Shown piece after piece: positions 54,101 through 64,000 of a DNA stretch of 64,000 nucleotides. The notes under the pieces were generated by a model. That model had not been told where the DNA came from, searched no databases, and was given only the letters and a program-made list of their open reading frames with translations. The position numbers and the translations under genes are program-made. The DNA lies in assembly GCA_037954325.1 (NCBI GenBank), contig JBBMNZ010000019.1, forward strand, positions 8,322,501 to 8,386,500, given 5' to 3'. The stretch comes from Fistularia commersonii (lineage: Eukaryota; Chordata; Actinopteri; Syngnathiformes; Fistulariidae). Within the stretch, counting starts at the first letter, position 1. The number at the start of each line of letters is the position of its first letter.

Positions 54101-54280
54101 GACATAGGCCTGTGCTCCCTTGAGGCTGGCTCCGGGAGACACTGCCCCGTGCTTCCCTGAGGCTGCATTGCTGTGAGCAAAAATACTCATTCTCCACAAG
54201 CTACCCATAGACATCTCATGTGGGAGCTATTCCACCTTTTAAACCCCCTCCCACTTAACTCGGGCCCAGATGTAAGTCAA
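51180..54280 (-). mobile_element. RTE-clade LINE copy B, near full length
   Basis: About 3.1 kb in antisense, close to the size expected of an RTE element. The 3' end is at 51180 (GAAGAAGAAA in element sense, after a GGTGACCCCTGAAGGG-type stretch). The 5' untranslated region near 54000-54250 has the family's repeated GGGAGACA boxes and a GCATCCGGCATGAATC-like stretch just before the ORF. The 5' boundary is uncertain by some tens of bases. Local rearrangements in this copy are a 29-bp tandem duplication (52346-52403) and a 14-bp-arm inverted repeat (52413-52445). Confidence 0.87.
51416..53894 (-). pseudogene. RTE endonuclease/reverse-transcriptase pseudogene, copy B
   Basis: The ancestral protein joined an APE-like endonuclease to a reverse transcriptase. 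Visible in order on the minus strand: MTVGTLNIGTMTRKGRELVD at the start (from 53894), then CVQETRWKGIKARSIGAGFK with the catalytic Glu kept (about 53760-53810); a linker with SYDDLYARLN (52742-53005); a reverse-transcriptase block with VVEKYARLVQDTYACCETVV and VGLHQGSALSTFLFAVVMD (about 51990-52140); the catalytic box as FAND (codons 51927-51938), so the first Asp of FADD is now Asn; then the C-terminal KGKVYNTVVRPAMLYGLETV and KMLRFSLGVTRMNRIRNE (51416-51724). Frameshifts separate the blocks. Assignment is firm because of length, order and motif density. Confidence 0.88.
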
Positions 54281-57200
54281 GGGGCTGCTTTGGATTAACC
54301 AGAGAGAAAAACTAATTTCCTTTGCCATTTTATGAGCATTTAATTTGAACAATTAAGATATTACAGTGCTGCGGATTCACTATACAGAGTGACAGCTGGG
54401 AGCAATCTCATAAACCCCTGAGCCAATGAATGAGGCACCTTGCTACTCCTTTTTTTTTTTTTTACTTGTGTCCTCCTCCATTTCCTCTCTGTTGTTTCAC
54501 CGGCCATGATAGCTTTAGCCTCAGCTGAGATCCTGCTGCTGCCACCAATTACTTTAGCAACTCAAATGCACCAGTTGGCTGATGGGAGAATAGCCCAATT
54601 TCTAATACTTAGGGGACGCAGCATGCACAGAGGATGTTTACCTTCTGGGATGATTTTTCCATCACACTGTATTGCATTATTGAATTTGCAGCATTAGTTG
54701 CATAACTCCGTTTTATAGGAAGAAGTGAGTAAGATGCCAGCAGAGGGCAGCAACAATAAACTGGGATGAATTAAATGGATTCTGGAGACAAAGATGTGAG
54801 TTTTTTTTAGGTGGTAATCTATGACACATAATAATGGTCTTCCTTCTCTTGTCTGTCCTAGACTTGGACGACTTAGTCATCCCTGAACTTCAAGTTCATA
54901 CTAGCTTTGTTAGCGCTCCCTCATCAATTCAACTTCTCCTCTTACCTTCTACACTGGCATTGAAGGGCATCCGAGGAGTGAAATTGATGAAGGTGTGCTT
55001 GTGAAAATGTCAGCGGGGGATCACTGGCCAGAGAGAGTATATTTTGGATGGGGGTAGGGTGGAGGTGGTTGACTGATAGGAATGGCAAAAGCTCCTTTTC
55101 ATGAACACTGAACTGTAAAATAGTGGGCCCGGTGCAAACAATGGCCGTGATAAATCGGCTACGGTGAGAGGCTTCTCGTAAAAGCCCGATGCCAACCTGC
55201 ACCTGCTGAAAGAGAGTGGAAAAAAGAGAGGGTGGGATGAAGGGACACAGATAGAGATGATGTATGTGTCACTATCAGTTTGGGGAGCAACAGTCAGAAA
55301 GATAGAGAGTAGAAGGAGTTGATGTTTGTAGTCAGGAAGAGAGGGAACATAAATGAGCAGCTGTGATAAGATGATAGCAGGGGAAGGAAGATGATTTTTA
55401 GAGCAGGGTACATTTGAATAACTTGTAGAACAATGGAAGTGAGGCTGGAGATGGAATAAGGGCCAGAGAAAAAGTATGAGGTCATGATTTTTTTGGTTTT
55501 GGAACATCCATTGTAAATTGGAGCACAAAGAGAAAACTGTTACAGAGAGAAAAGCACTGGGGGTGAACAGAAACAAAATGATCTTAACAGTGATATGCCA
55601 ACTCACATTAGCCCTCCTGTTTTTTTTTGCTGCTGTTGTTTTTGTTCATTGATCATATCAAATGCAACACCAAAACCACAAAAACAGAGCCCATATGCTT
55701 TGCCCCTGAAGTTGTTTAACTCAGCTATAATCTAAACAGTGCAGCAACCTCAAAAAAAGTGAAACAGAAAAACTATAATAATATTTGAGATGCTCCCTGA
55801 GCAGTCCAAAACCATTTACGCACGTTCACATTTATGAGGTACAACAGTATAAAAGCTTTCGCTGCTCTTGAGCTATACAGGATTATATTGGGAGGTACCT
55901 TCATTTATATGAACAGTACATACAAATTATTAGAAAGACCCAACAATATAACCCTGTGCAGCATCAAAATAAATCAACACCTCTGTTCAAAAACTCAATG
56001 AAATGGTCTATTGACCAAGCAGGACAGATTTTTGAAGTGTTTCTATTGAATCGGCAACGCATTTGTATTTTCTTTAAAACAAATGAATTCAAGGAAGCAA
56101 CAAAGGCAAATCTTCATTTTCTACGGTCTGGAAATCATAATTGGCTCAATATGACAAGTTTAGTTTTTTTTTGTAATTATCTAGTTGCTTCTTTCCTACT
56201 AATTTGTCTCTTCCATGCCAGCTTGGAACATGTTAACATGCAGAGCCAGGAGACTGCACTAGGTGGGATTTTGGTATTATCAGGATAATTCAACACTAGA
56301 GTGGGCAATGTGTCAAGTACATCATGGTAACTCTTAGGCTGTCCTTTATGTCCTTTGAAAAGAATGATGCTGGTCATATTACCCAGTACTCCTTGATGCC
56401 ATATCAGATGCTAATTTTGCTGACGGGTCAAAGATGTCCTGAGCTGGGCACGAAGAGAGCAACTGTGTCAGTCTGGAGTTGAGTCAAGTAGCTCACTTCA
56501 TCCCAGTTGATCTCTTACTGGTTCCAAATACTTCTCAGCTCGTTGTACCCCATGCCAAAACTAAATTAAACTGAGGTCCTATCCAAACACTTCATTACAA
56601 ATCTGATTCTACTTTACATCATAATAAGGTGATATTGAGTTATTATGACTCAATGGTTCCAGAAGAGAGGAGTATGAACATTGTCAAAGTGTGATAGTTA
56701 CGGACTGAGTTGTCTTGATGGTTCACATCACCCTTCCTAGGAGTGCAGCCTGTTGTGCACCCCTTATCTCTATTCTTCTGACCCTTTTTCTGGCCAACAT
56801 AATGTCATGAAGTGTTCGAGACTGATATAATGATTTATACATATTTCATTAACTTTTTTTTTTTTTTTAAAGAGATATGGTCTCACTGAGGTGCACTATG
56901 AAATTCAGAAAGTCAAAAGTACCGTGTCTTTACCGAATGAACGTGATGTCATCCAAAAGCTAGTTAATTTCAAAGTTTACCAACTGGTTAATCAAAAAGG
57001 AATGATGATATTGTGCTTGCATTACCACCTCTGTCAATCAAATGTGTTATGATAATCACCAAAATAATTAATCAGATTAACTGATCTTTTCTCTAAGCCT
57101 GTTTCTATTTTCCAAACCCCATCTTTGTTTTTGTTTTCAGTCTATAAAGTAAGATACCAAGTGTGAAGTGGCAGTGATACATTGCCACACGGTGATGCAA

Positions 57201-59131
57201 TACATTCCATGGTGTTTCACAACAACCACATGATTGTTGACATTAAGTTTTTACTTTTAGCATTAATTTTGTTCTTCAGGATCAGGTAACGCTTTAGGAA
57301 TATAGTAAAATTAAGTAATCTACTTTTGGAGAGCATTGCAGCATTTTGTGCCCCAGGCAGGGGCATTCTCTGCAAATGCTGTTGGTTCCAAGTTATGCAG
57401 GTCACAAAGTAAATTATATAGCTGTTTCGACTGTGTAATGCTGTATACAGATGCCTGGCATTTGACCATAATTAACTCCTTATTTCTGGCCATGTACATA
57501 AGTATGGGAATCAATCTTGCTCTTTAACTTTACAATCATTTCAACCACATCATAAAATCTTACTTTTTTTTTAGTCCTCCAATTATGGCAAGATGTTAAT
57601 TGCACATGAAAGCAGGACAAACTCTTTGGCCATCAATCAAGTCCTACAGATTCAGTATCATTTGTTGCGGCCAAGGAATGGAGTTGGTTTTTGGTTTCCA
57701 TTTTTCATGCCAGAGATGTTTGTAATATCACCTTGGTATTTGTAGCTTTCCTTTCTTCTTCCCCTGACTGCTTGGGCAGCAGCCATAAACAAGTCAATCT
57801 CCATCCGTCTCAATACATAGGATTACATTTATCCGCTTAAGATAGATTGTTATCCCGAACAGTGTGAGTCATGCTTGATGGAAGAACTAATTTTACGATG
57901 AGTGACTTACTTGATCACGGTTGTTCAAGAGGGTGGGGAAAGAGGGGGTTACATGTATCAACATGGAGAGAAACAATAATCCTTGTTTTGAATGTGAAAA
58001 GTTGTCTTTTTTTACTGCAGTATTAGACAAGATTTTTGAGTTTCAGAAAGTAGAGTATTGAGTTGACCTTCAGTCACTTTAAAGCGCCAGCAACTTGTAA
58101 ATGGAGAAATGGCCCGCACCTCAGGCTACTGGAAGATAGACAATGAGATAATGTGTTTTTTTTTACATTTGCCTCTCCATCATTTGATGTGAAATTGACA
58201 ATTGTATATGCAGAATTATTTATAGTCTCCAGGATGAGTGCAGCTAGTTCTGTGTGAAAGGGGGCGGAAGGACCTGAAAAACAGCTGCCAGCCCACCCAG
58301 AGAGTGAGCATGAGAGCAATATGGCAGCCGTTGGATTGTTGGTACAGTGGAACCACCTCAGCAAAAAAATCCAGTCTCAGTAATTCATTTGACAAACATT
58401 ACTTTGACCCTCAATTATTTCAACATAAAGATCACGATGACTGATTTTCAACCTGTCATGCTTTTTTTTTTTTTTAGCTAAATGTAGCACAAGTTTCACT
58501 CAATGTAGTAGTAATACCCGCAGATAAACACAATGCATTTCAAAAGAAATCCTGCTAAACCTTGAAAATGAATCACTCCATTTGAATGTTATACACAAGT
58601 AAGGATGGTGTTGAAAAGGATTCTAGTTTTTGAATATAAGATATCCATTAACAGTCACAGCTCAGTCTCGTGGAGGGATCTGTCAAGGTCTGTGCTTGTG
58701 AACTGCGTAAAAGTTCTGGTCAAGCCAGTTTGTAAAGTGCAGCCATGTACTTGCTATTTCAACTCAAGCAATCAAAAAGAACCACAGTAATAAATAGACA
58801 GCCATGGCCAAAACCAATTTAAAGCAAATAACAAATGACGATTACTAACCATTTGTCAGCTCATTATTAAAAATGGCTTTTATATTCAACCAGGAAGTAG
58901 ATCAATTTTCAAAAATAAACGAATAATTTAAATCAGAAGTTTGACAGACATTTGCTTACAAGAATAGTTTTTTACATTACTGATGATACAAAATCTACTC
59001 TTGTCAGTAATAGTAATAATAACAATAATAATAAAAATAATAATAGCTTTGTTTTGTTCATAATTTAGTTTCTCAAAACAATTCCAAATTTCATCTGCAG
59101 TGCTTCTCAGGATAAGATTGTAGTTAAGTTT

Positions 59132-59179
<48 letters not shown>

Positions 59180-61230
59180 CATTTATATATATATAATTAC
59201 ATAATACAGATACATTCCATATCTTACTATAATGCTAGCTACAGCATGGATAGATGTATTTTTACAAGATGTAAGTGCTATCCCTTTAATGACTCAACTC
59301 TGATTATTGAAACAAACTTTGTCATTCGTCCAACCATGAATAAAGATAAACAAAAGACATTTTTTCTTGGCCTTCTAGCGAGAGCATAATGAGCAAACTT
59401 GCCCACGCACGCAAGCTTTTCTTGTCTGTCTCCCTCTAATTGAAGTAAGGTTGGTTTATATCCCCCATGTCCTGACGAGCAATGTAGTTCAGCCATGATT
59501 GGGCAGCAGGACTCTTCATAAATCCTCCTCTCACTCCAATCTATCAACAAGTGCTGCTGTATTACTATTATGGCTGGTGCCAAGAATATGTAAGCACAAG
59601 GTTAGATGCAGAGCAGAATTGTAAATCTAAAAACTAGTCATCCAATTCTTTTTATAGATCGGGCCAAACAAATGAAAAAATGATAAGCGCCATAGGTATG
59701 TAGAGATGGTGAGAATACTTCTGATTGAAAGAATGTTAATGGGCCTCATCTTGAGAACAGATATATGATTTTGTTCCTGAGGTAGGCTCCATAACTGTGC
59801 TTGAATACCCTGACCACATAATACCCCATTCTCCCATTTATACGCCTGATAAATAAGAATAATTTCCAAATAATTGCTTTGGTGAATGTCAGATATCCAG
59901 ACATTTGTGATCCACAATACATTATGCCTCCAGACACAACTAGCTATCACTCCCACAATTCTTGCCCATTGCCAGCAGATGAGGGCAACAGTTCACATAG
60001 CAGTAATTTTATCAAGTTTCTCCATTGTTCGTCGGCAGAATACCAACACTTTTTTTCCATCTATAAATCAACATGTGGAGGCTGGATCAAATTCTGCCCT
60101 CACAAAATTGAGCTTTGCGTAATTTGCAGCTATAAACCACCATCATGTTTACTCAGTCAGATACAAGATATGTTTTAGTGCAGGTACGAAAACAGATCTA
60201 CAGACTGGCATAGTCCGTCTCTGTCTCTGCGAGTTGTATTGTTGAATGGTAGATGTTCATGTCTGCAGGGCCCGGTTGTTCATCAGAAGGTTTGGGCTGC
60301 TGCCACAAAAGCAACTTTTCTCCAAACACAATTGGTCATAGTCAACTGTCACCCCCGGCTATTACTGTTATTTTTCTGCAGCCCTACATCAGTGGTACGT
60401 GCACTTGACTCGAGCAGATGTATATGTCCATTCAGTGCTGCGAATACAGTGTGACCATATCTTTTAATCATTCCATGAACTTTGGGATCATTACACATTC
60501 ATTAAAAGGGTTATTGCTCAAAATGCTTGGTTTAACGGGATGCCCTTGAAATAAATGAAGTTTTCTAGAAAAAAGAGAAAAGAAAAAAACGACTAATGAT
60601 ATGCCTCCAAACATCCGACTTCACAAGCCTGACAAATAAATGAATGTTCTTATATGAAGCGGTAGTTTGTAATGACCTCTTAGTAAAGATTTTGAATTAA
60701 CCTTGTTGTGTTTTAAACATTTTCTCAAAGAAAGAAATAAACACATTTAAGTATATGTTAATAACTAAATAAATAATCCATTGTCATTAGATATAATATC
60801 CCAGTTCCAGTGAAGAAAATGTACATTTTGTAATGTGCAATTCAATCAAAATCCTTTTTTTTTCTTTTTTCTTTTTGCATTTAATCATCACAGCTGGATA
60901 TTGTTTTGTACTTTTGCTCCACTCAGCTTAGGTGAAGATTTTGTATGTACTGTACATCCTATATATTTACATTTACATTTCCTAATATATTATGCAGCAG
61001 CTCTACTATTCAGGAGTGTCAAAAAAAAGAGAAAGTTTGCCAAACATATATCTGAAGTCATGAGATTGTTTTCGCTCGCTATGAAAAACAGGCATTCCAA
61101 GTATGACAATTAAAGTTGATGGACAACTGCTACTTCACGCAAAGTCGGTCTGTCGACTGTAAGGCCTCCAGCTCGTGATAAGTCAGATAACAGTATGAAA
61201 CTAATTGATTGTGGACGAATAATTTTACTC
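54281..61230. other. Intergenic DNA; candidate conserved block near 54480-54700
   Basis: No gene recognised over about 7 kb. The 54480-54700 block has mixed, repeat-free sequence including CACCAATTACTTTAGC. Purine-rich DNA at 55200-55560 gives a long antisense open frame (198 codons, Pro/Ser/Leu-rich), best explained by composition. A CA tract lies at 59136-59174. Confidence 0.45.
59136..59174. repeat. (CA)n microsatellite
   Basis: About 19 AC units followed by a short TA stretch. Confidence 0.96.
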
Positions 61231-61369
61231 CAATGCATTTGTTTCTCCCATTTTTTTTTCCCATAAACATATGGAACGATGCATTTGTTTCTTCCATTTT
61301 TTTTCTATAAACATATGGAACAATGCATTTGTTTATCCTACTTTTTTTTTTTCTATAAACATATGGAAC
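61231..61369. repeat. Three-copy minisatellite, unit about 46 bp
   Basis: Units at 61231-61276, 61277-61320 and 61321-61369 each run ATGCATTTGTTT, a short variable part, a T run, then ATAAACATATGGAA. Lengths of 46, 44 and 49 bp differ mainly in the T run. The antisense open frame here simply repeats a VPYVYRKK-type peptide and is not a gene. Confidence 0.9.
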
Positions 61370-61745
61370 ATGCCTCTCAGCCATGAAATAAGATCATCAT
61401 TAATGGATGACATGATGACAATTTCAGAAATGTAATAAAGCACAACACTTTGAATTGTAATTAGAGGAGCCTAAATTCCTTCTCCACCAAACTCTTGGAA
61501 CATACAAACACTTTGATATATAAATATTAAGCTGTCATTTTGATGCTGGCATTATCGCCAATGTGCAGAATGGTTTATGCTCTTTCAAAACAAACAAACT
61601 ATACAGTATGTCTCAGAGTAGAGCTCCTCCTGTAAGAGCACCTTTTACACAGGCATATTTTTACAGACATATGTGGTCTCTCGCAGTCATATTCTCACAG
61701 TTTCCCATCTGAAAATAATTACCCAGTCACTCTCGCTCCCTGTCA

Positions 61746-61746
<1 letters not shown>

Positions 61747-61819
<73 letters not shown>
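61747..61819. repeat. (CA)36 microsatellite
   Basis: About 73 bases of uninterrupted CA, just upstream of the CpG-rich promoter region. Confidence 0.97.
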
Positions 61820-61821
<2 letters not shown>

Positions 61822-61933
61822 TGTGTCTCTCTAACACAAATCTTCCTCTAAAATAGCCAAGTGTACATTCCTGCAGTGGACTCGGGGGTGGGGTAGAGTT
61901 GATCCAAGAGAGTTGGGAGAGTGGGACCTCGAC

Positions 61934-61941
61934 TGACGTCA
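61934..61941. promoter_or_regulatory. Perfect palindromic CRE (CREB/ATF site)
   Basis: TGACGTCA exactly, inside the CpG-rich region and beside a C9-type tract. CREB/ATF proteins bind this octamer, mostly close to start sites in CpG-island promoters. Confidence 0.6.
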
Positions 61942-62042
61942 CCCCCCCCCAACTCTCTCTCCCTCTCTCTCCGTGTGTGTGTGTCTCTGTGCTTCAGTTC
62001 GTGCTTATGTCTCGGCAGGGAGAGGGTGAAAGAAACAGAGAA

Positions 62043-62045
<3 letters not shown>

Positions 62046-62080
<35 letters not shown>
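62046..62080. repeat. (GA)n tract in promoter/5' UTR
   Basis: Seventeen AG units followed by AAGAGAGGGGGGG. GA-rich tracts are common in teleost promoters and 5' UTRs. Confidence 0.93.
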
Positions 62081-62083
<3 letters not shown>

Positions 62084-62153
62084 AGGGGGGGTTGTGTGTC
62101 CCTGCCACACCGCACTCTCCAAACACAACCACAGTCTCGCCACGTTCAATCCA

Positions 62154-62165
62154 ATGGAGATCTAA
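62154..62165 (+). other. Upstream ORF, 3 codons
   Basis: ATG GAG ATC TAA. It would lie in the 5' untranslated region if transcription starts upstream of 62154, which is not established. Confidence 0.3.
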
Positions 62166-62306
62166 CGAGCCCAACGTTGAGCGATCCCAACCAGAGATTA
62201 TCGTCACTCACGCCTCCCGTGCGTGTTTTCGCCCCCCCTCCCCTTTCCCCTTGCCCCCCCCCGCACCCCTACCCCCCCTCCCCGAAGACCGTTACCGCGT
62301 TTGGTG

Positions 62307-62330
62307 ATGGACAACTCGTGGGGAGAATAG
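62307..62330 (+). other. Upstream ORF, 7 codons (MDNSWGE)
   Basis: ATG preceded by TTGGTG, so a purine at -3 and G at +4 give a good start context. It ends at TAG 62328-62330. If transcribed, it could lower translation from the downstream ATG at 62553. Confidence 0.4.
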
Positions 62331-62495
62331 AAAGACGATCAAACAGACGAAGGGGGGGAAAGAAGAACCCAAGTACTGGATTTTTTTTTTCTTTTCCCTC
62401 CCCTTTTTCTACGTTATTTCCCAGGACTCGACTGTCGTTACTGGATTTAAAATAGAAAAAAAAACACTCCCGGCTTCTCAATAGAAAAAAAAAGG

Positions 62496-62517
62496 AGAAG
62501 AAGAAGAAGAAGAAGAG
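62496..62517. repeat. (AGA)n tract in predicted first exon
   Basis: About seven AGA/GAA units just before the predicted start codon region. Confidence 0.85.
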
Positions 62518-62552
62518 GAAGACGAGACCCGGGTTTGAAATTAATAGCGAAA

Positions 62553-62563
62553 ATGATGATAAG
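62553..62563 (+). CDS. Possible start of coding sequence at the end of exon 1 (partial)
   Basis: The bases ATG ATG ATA AG lie directly before a splice donor, AAG|GTAAGA. The first ATG has A at -3 (GCGAAAATG). Reading on into the intron gives Arg then TAA at once, as expected if the exon ends at 62563 and the frame continues in a distant exon. Encoded residues are Met-Met-Ile plus two bases of the next codon. Alternatively the whole exon is untranslated and the true start lies in exon 2. I do not recognise the gene from so short a stretch. The 5' untranslated part upstream is GA-, C- and A-rich, and includes the CCCGGGTTTGAAATTAATAG stretch. Confidence 0.4.
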
Positions 62564-62569
62564 GTAAGA
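62564..62569 (+). other. Predicted splice donor (AAG|GTAAGA)
   Basis: GTAAGA preceded by AAG is close to the U1 consensus (MAG|GTRAGT). It sits in the CpG island after a plausible start codon. Confidence 0.6.
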
Positions 62570-64000
62570 TCCTCTTGAGTTTGGAGGTAGTGACAGAGTG
62601 GCTGCCGCAGTGCTTTCAAGTGACCCCCCGCCCCCCGATTCAAGTTGTTCCAGGCACACCGGCCGGAGCCCGGTTGGAAACGCGCTTCTCTCCCCGTCTG
62701 GAAAACGCCGCTATCCGGGCGACGCTCGCCGAGCAGCCCGCAGTGGTTCGCTCGGTCGCTCGGCTGGCGTCGTGCGCTCAACCCGCGCGGATCGAGCGCA
62801 ACCCGCGTCACATATGGGGGGAAAAACCACGGCGGGGAATCACAGGCAAAAACTCCGCTCACTTGGGTCAATATTTGTTTTGAGAGCCAGACTAAAAAAA
62901 TTGGTTGATTGGTGGAGGGGAGGGTGTGCATTTGGATATTATTCGTACGTTGTGGTTGTATTTTTTGTTGAGGTTTTGTGTCGGCGCACCCGATTTCATT
63001 TAATTGACCGCCTCAAACATTATAATCGAGTTTAAGCTGAGTAGTTTTTTTTAATAGTCTCAGACCAAAACAAACATTTCATCATTTCAACTGTGAGAAA
63101 TGCCGCCGTAAATGAAATGCCCGGCATGTAGTGCGCCTCTTTTCAAAGTTCTTGGACTCTTTCTGGCGGTCCATAGTGAAGAATGTCAGTGCATTCTTGC
63201 AACTCCCCAGAGAGCCCTCTTCTCATCTGTCTTATTTTTAGAGCACATTTCGAAAGTCGACTGAGCTTTTTAAAGACCCCACGTGCTTTCAAGAAAAAAA
63301 AGAAAAAAAAAGGGGGAAAAGCCAAAATATTGGTCAGTCCAGCTAGATGGCAGAGGAGCCAGTCAGTTGGGCCACCTTTCCGTCACTCAGGTGAAGCTTT
63401 ATTTCCAGCAGAGCTGTGAACACCACCTGTGCTCACTTTGCTTATTGAGCCACTAGGGGACTCACTGTTCAGCCAATGAGTTGGATGCAGCGGAGATGGC
63501 CAGAAAGCCATGTAGGAATTACGCATGTATGTGTAAAGAGAAATACAGGATGAGAGTGCACTGCATTGAAACTCGTAAAATCAAAACAAACAAAAAAATC
63601 CCACTGTTTTGCAATCTTCGGTGACCTGAGACAAACAGAAATCCAGTGATTAAGGTGTGAGTAGGCCATTAAAGTGTTTCAAATAGCGCTGTGTGGGAAT
63701 GCTTGTTTAAGCATGCAAAAAGTACAAATGCGTATTCACTTAAGTGATTCCATGTATAGGAAATAAGTACAGTACTCCAGTAGCGCTCACCTCAGCATCT
63801 CCATTGTCTGCTATGTTTTATGTTCATTCACTGAAACAATTAGCAATTACCCAAATTTGACACGGCACAATTTCTGTTGTCGCCGCTTGTTTGATTTCCA
63901 ATTTTTCTTCTATGGCAGAAACACTCAAAAGAAAGGAAAAACTGAATATACAGAGATGTAGTGCTCTGTAAGAGCTGCTGTCCAAAATCACTGGATGAAG
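62570..64000 (+). other. Predicted first intron; CpG-dense 5' part, then plain sequence
   Basis: The CpG core at 62660-62808 falls inside this interval, as often happens where islands run from exon 1 into intron 1. After about 62870 the composition returns to AT-rich. Antisense and sense open frames at 62269-63035 (up to 220 codons) come from GC-rich stop-poor sequence and show no domain. No acceptor or second exon is identified before the window ends. Confidence 0.5.

Larger units (their letters stand above)
61860..62870 (+). promoter_or_regulatory. CpG-island promoter region, no TATA box
   Basis: Composition shifts sharply here from AT-rich to GC- and CpG-rich. It contains GGGGTGGGG, a perfect CRE, GA and C-rich tracts, and a core at 62660-62808 with about 27 CpG in roughly 150 bp by my count; most of the rest of the window is CpG-poor. 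No TATA box is visible. Together with the splice donor at 62564 this suggests a CpG-island promoter with transcription to the right. The start site cannot be placed more finely than about 61900-62200. Confidence 0.7.

Noticed and set aside
55010..55606. 198-codon antisense open frame
   Set aside because: Its Pro/Ser/Leu/Phe-rich content follows from purine-rich plus-strand DNA; no domain, no splice context and no neighbouring exon.
62269..62931. 220-codon antisense open frame and several sense frames over the CpG island
   Set aside because: GC-rich DNA has few stop codons, and the product is low complexity (Phe and Ser runs) without a domain.

Overview
The window looks like ray-finned fish (teleost) nuclear DNA. 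It is AT-rich and dense in dinucleotide microsatellites. It carries decayed copies of element families known from fish genomes: an RTE-clade LINE, an L2/Rex1-like LINE with a TTATC-repeat tail, tRNA-derived SINEs, a hAT transposon of the GTF2IRD2/ZBED type, and a small TA-flanked DNA-transposon MITE. I find no bacterial-type operons, CRISPR arrays, tRNA or rRNA genes, and no intact protein-coding gene. Species identity cannot be fixed from the sequence alone.

Layout. 1-3.3 kb is plain intergenic DNA. 3338-5571 is a hAT element with matching ends and a frameshifted transposase relic. 5.6-24.9 kb is mostly non-repetitive, interrupted by microsatellites, including a roughly 400-bp CA/TA/TG quasi-palindrome near 15.7-16.1 kb. 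24.9-25.7 kb holds an antisense L2-like tail followed by a SINE with a perfect 10-bp target-site duplication. 25.7-33.8 kb is again plain. 33.8-35.2 kb is a sense-strand L2-like LINE fragment with reverse-transcriptase remnants. 42.05-43.85 kb and 51.18-54.28 kb are two antisense RTE LINE copies, each with a different lesion in the catalytic FADD box. A 297-bp pogo/Tigger-like MITE (43889-44185) lies just beyond the first, and a second tRNA-derived SINE is at 45.4 kb.

The right end changes character. From about 61.9 kb the sequence becomes GC- and CpG-rich, with a perfect CRE (TGACGTCA), GA and C tracts, two very short upstream ORFs, and a strong splice donor at 62563/62564 preceded by ATG ATG ATA AG. 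A CpG-dense core follows at 62660-62808. I read this as a TATA-less CpG-island promoter and first exon of a gene transcribed to the right, whose body lies mostly outside the window. The 60 kb upstream is then its 5' intergenic region and may contain conserved regulatory elements. Gene identity is unknown.

Nothing here convincingly forms a new biological system. The observations most worth checking are the promoter/first exon, the microhomology-type inverted repeat inside RTE copy B, the large quasi-palindrome, the perfect short hairpins, and the shared 3' tail linking LINE and SINE copies.
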